Positions 6,147 to 6,921 of a DNA stretch of 6,921 bases are shown piece by piece. The stretch spans positions 1 to 6,921 of the forward strand of contig DAOMFI010000149.1 of assembly GCA_035429725.1 (NCBI GenBank), given 5' to 3'. The stretch's first letter is position 1; each line of letters opens with the position of its first letter. The notes under the pieces were generated by a model. That model ran no database searches. It was not told the origin of the DNA and saw only the letters and a list, made by a program, of their open reading frames with translations. The DNA is from JALORV01 sp035429725 (GTDB lineage Bacteria; Pseudomonadota; Gammaproteobacteria; Burkholderiales; Burkholderiaceae_F). Made by a program: the position numbers and the translations under genes.

Positions 6147-6164
6147 CCGGTTCAGTTGAACCGG
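6147..6164. terminator. Hairpin between ygbA and ytfE overlapping the ytfE stop
   Basis: CCGGTTCA-GT-TGAACCGG is a perfect 8-bp inverted repeat (effectively a 7-bp stem with a 4-base loop) in the 30-base convergent gap. It contains the ytfE TGA (6154-6152) and the last codons of that gene. No T tract follows on either strand, so it is only a candidate bidirectional terminator or 3'-end stabiliser. Confidence 0.4.
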
Positions 6165-6799
6165 GGAAACAGCAGGTTGTTTTCCAGATGCACGTGCTCG
6201 TGCACGTCATCGATCAGCTTGCGCAATGCGGCGTAGAGCGCGCGCCAAGTCGGGCAGGCGTCCTCCGGCAGCGCAAGTCCGTGGGTCAGGGCCTCCAGCC
6301 GGGCCAGCCGCTCTCCATGTTCGTCGTGTTCGAAACGCATGCGCGAGATCGGCGACGTGATCATCGGGTGACCGCCCTGCATCATCAGCGGAAACAGGAT
6401 CTGTTCTTCCTTCGCCATGTGTTCGGCGAGCGCCGTGGCGAGTTCCTCGAGCGCGGCGTGCAGTCCGGCCGGAACCATCGCATGACCGGCGTGGCGCTGT
6501 TCGACCCGCGTGGCTAGGCGCAGCAGCTCGGGCAGTTCCCGGCGATGCGTGTCGTGATAGCGCGCCAGGATGTGCCCGATCAGCGCGTTCGTCTCTGTCG
6601 GTGCCTCCCGCGGAACATCCGGCGCGAGGCGCGCCAGTTCGGACTCGATCTGCTCGAGCGACACCGCGCGCTCGGCCGCGGCCTCGGCCAGCGGACGCGC
6701 ACCGCCGCAGCAGTAGTCGATACGGTGGGCCCGAAACACCGAGGTTGCGCCAGGCAGTGAAGTGGCGATGTCGGCCACTGTTCGATCGGCGTATCCCAT
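6152..6799 (-). CDS. ytfE: Iron-sulfur cluster repair di-iron protein YtfE/RIC (ScdA family)
   Basis: A cytoplasmic di-iron protein that repairs iron-sulfur clusters damaged by nitric oxide or oxidants. The 215-residue product has the usual two parts. The ScdA N-terminal domain (about 1-58) contains TVADIATSLPGATSVFRAH and the conserved Cys30-Cys31 in IDYCCGG. A hemerythrin-like four-helix bundle (about 72-215) follows. All six iron ligands of E. coli YtfE are present with a constant offset of two: His82, His127, Glu131, His158, His202 and Glu206. The motifs are RYHDTH, HMAKEEQILFP, FEHDEHGE and HVHLENNLLFPR. Length matches the family (about 220). ATG 6799 follows a strong AGGAGG (6809-6804). 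Two dyads lie just upstream. The convergent neighbour ygbA is also an NO-response gene, which supports a small nitrosative-stress locus. Confidence 0.96.
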   Translation of the reverse strand: MGYADRTVADIATSLPGATSVFRAHRIDYCCGGARPLAEAAAERAVSLEQIESELARLAPDVPREAPTETNALIGHILARYHDTHRRELPELLRLATRVEQRHAGHAMVPAGLHAALEELATALAEHMAKEEQILFPLMMQGGHPMITSPISRMRFEHDEHGERLARLEALTHGLALPEDACPTWRALYAALRKLIDDVHEHVHLENNLLFPRFN

Positions 6800-6850
6800 G
6801 ATTCCTCCTCAAAGAGACCCGCGCAGTCTGGGTCGCGAGGACGGCGGCGC

Positions 6851-6868
6851 CTTTGACCCGCCGCAAAG
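6851..6868 (-). promoter_or_regulatory. Candidate Crp/FNR-type (FNR/DNR) site upstream of ytfE
   Basis: CTTTG-N8-CAAAG is a perfect inverted repeat. Its inner 14 bases, read toward ytfE as TTGCGGCGGGTCAA, match 7 of the 10 defined positions of TTGAT-N4-ATCAA. The centre is 60 bases before the ytfE ATG, compatible with activation from about -41.5 if transcription starts near 6818. No convincing -10 hexamer is visible there. Confidence 0.35.
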
Positions 6869-6880
6869 CCGGCAAGCCGA

Positions 6881-6896
6881 GGTAGCAATGCCTACC
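6881..6896. promoter_or_regulatory. Dyad GGTAG-N6-CTACC upstream of ytfE
   Basis: A perfect 5-bp inverted repeat with a 6-base spacer, 12 bases farther from ytfE than the FNR-like dyad. It may be an operator for ytfE or for a gene beyond the right edge. It does not match the NsrR, NorR or sigma-54 consensus as I know them. Confidence 0.3.
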
Positions 6897-6921
6897 ACTT
6901 TGGCGTAAGACCACGCACTCT

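Noticed and set aside
6881..6896. Sigma-54 promoter or NorR/NsrR site upstream of ytfE
   Set aside because: TGGTAGGCATTGCT has GG and GC only 8 bases apart instead of 10. The dyad spacing is wrong for GT-N7-AC, and no AAGATGCATTT-like repeat is seen.
1..6921. tRNA, rRNA, CRISPR array, insertion sequence or attachment site
   Set aside because: No cloverleaf, no regularly spaced identical repeats, no transposase or integrase frame, and no target-site duplication found by eye on either strand.

Overview
The window is GC-rich (roughly 65 percent by eye) and looks like chromosomal DNA of a betaproteobacterium (Burkholderiales or Rhodocyclales type). The argument is the hemH, grpE, dnaK order on one strand, the ferrochelatase N-terminus typical of that class, and sigma-32-like heat-shock promoters with no CIRCE element in sight. 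A run of exactly 100 N at 3404-3503 shows that this is a draft scaffold, and the true gap length is probably unknown.

Layout. On the minus strand at the left edge lie the first 31 codons of dnaK, then grpE, each with its own plausible heat-shock promoter. Upstream of grpE the usual hemH-grpE continuity is broken by a small plus-strand gene for a membrane-anchored, SlyB-like periplasmic protein that lacks the glycine zipper. It converges on hemH (ferrochelatase, minus strand). Divergent from hemH is a plus-strand pair with a 4-base ATGA overlap: a DUF6502-type protein (interrupted by the assembly gap) and a 609-residue lipoprotein made of eight DUF5666-like modules. After a 288-base intergenic stretch with several hairpins come two convergent nitrosative-stress genes: ygbA (plus) and ytfE/ric (minus), the latter with a strong Shine-Dalgarno and two dyad sequences upstream.

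How the genes fit together. dnaK and grpE are the Hsp70 chaperone and its nucleotide-exchange factor. hemH makes protoheme. YtfE repairs iron-sulfur clusters and diiron sites after nitric oxide damage, and YgbA is a cysteine-rich protein that in enterobacteria shares NO-responsive control with ytfE. The DUF6502/DUF5666 pair has no known function. It is the least explained part of the window: a possible helix-turn-helix protein translationally coupled to a repeat lipoprotein predicted to sit at the outer membrane. I see no insertion sequences, tRNAs, rRNAs, CRISPR arrays or phage genes.
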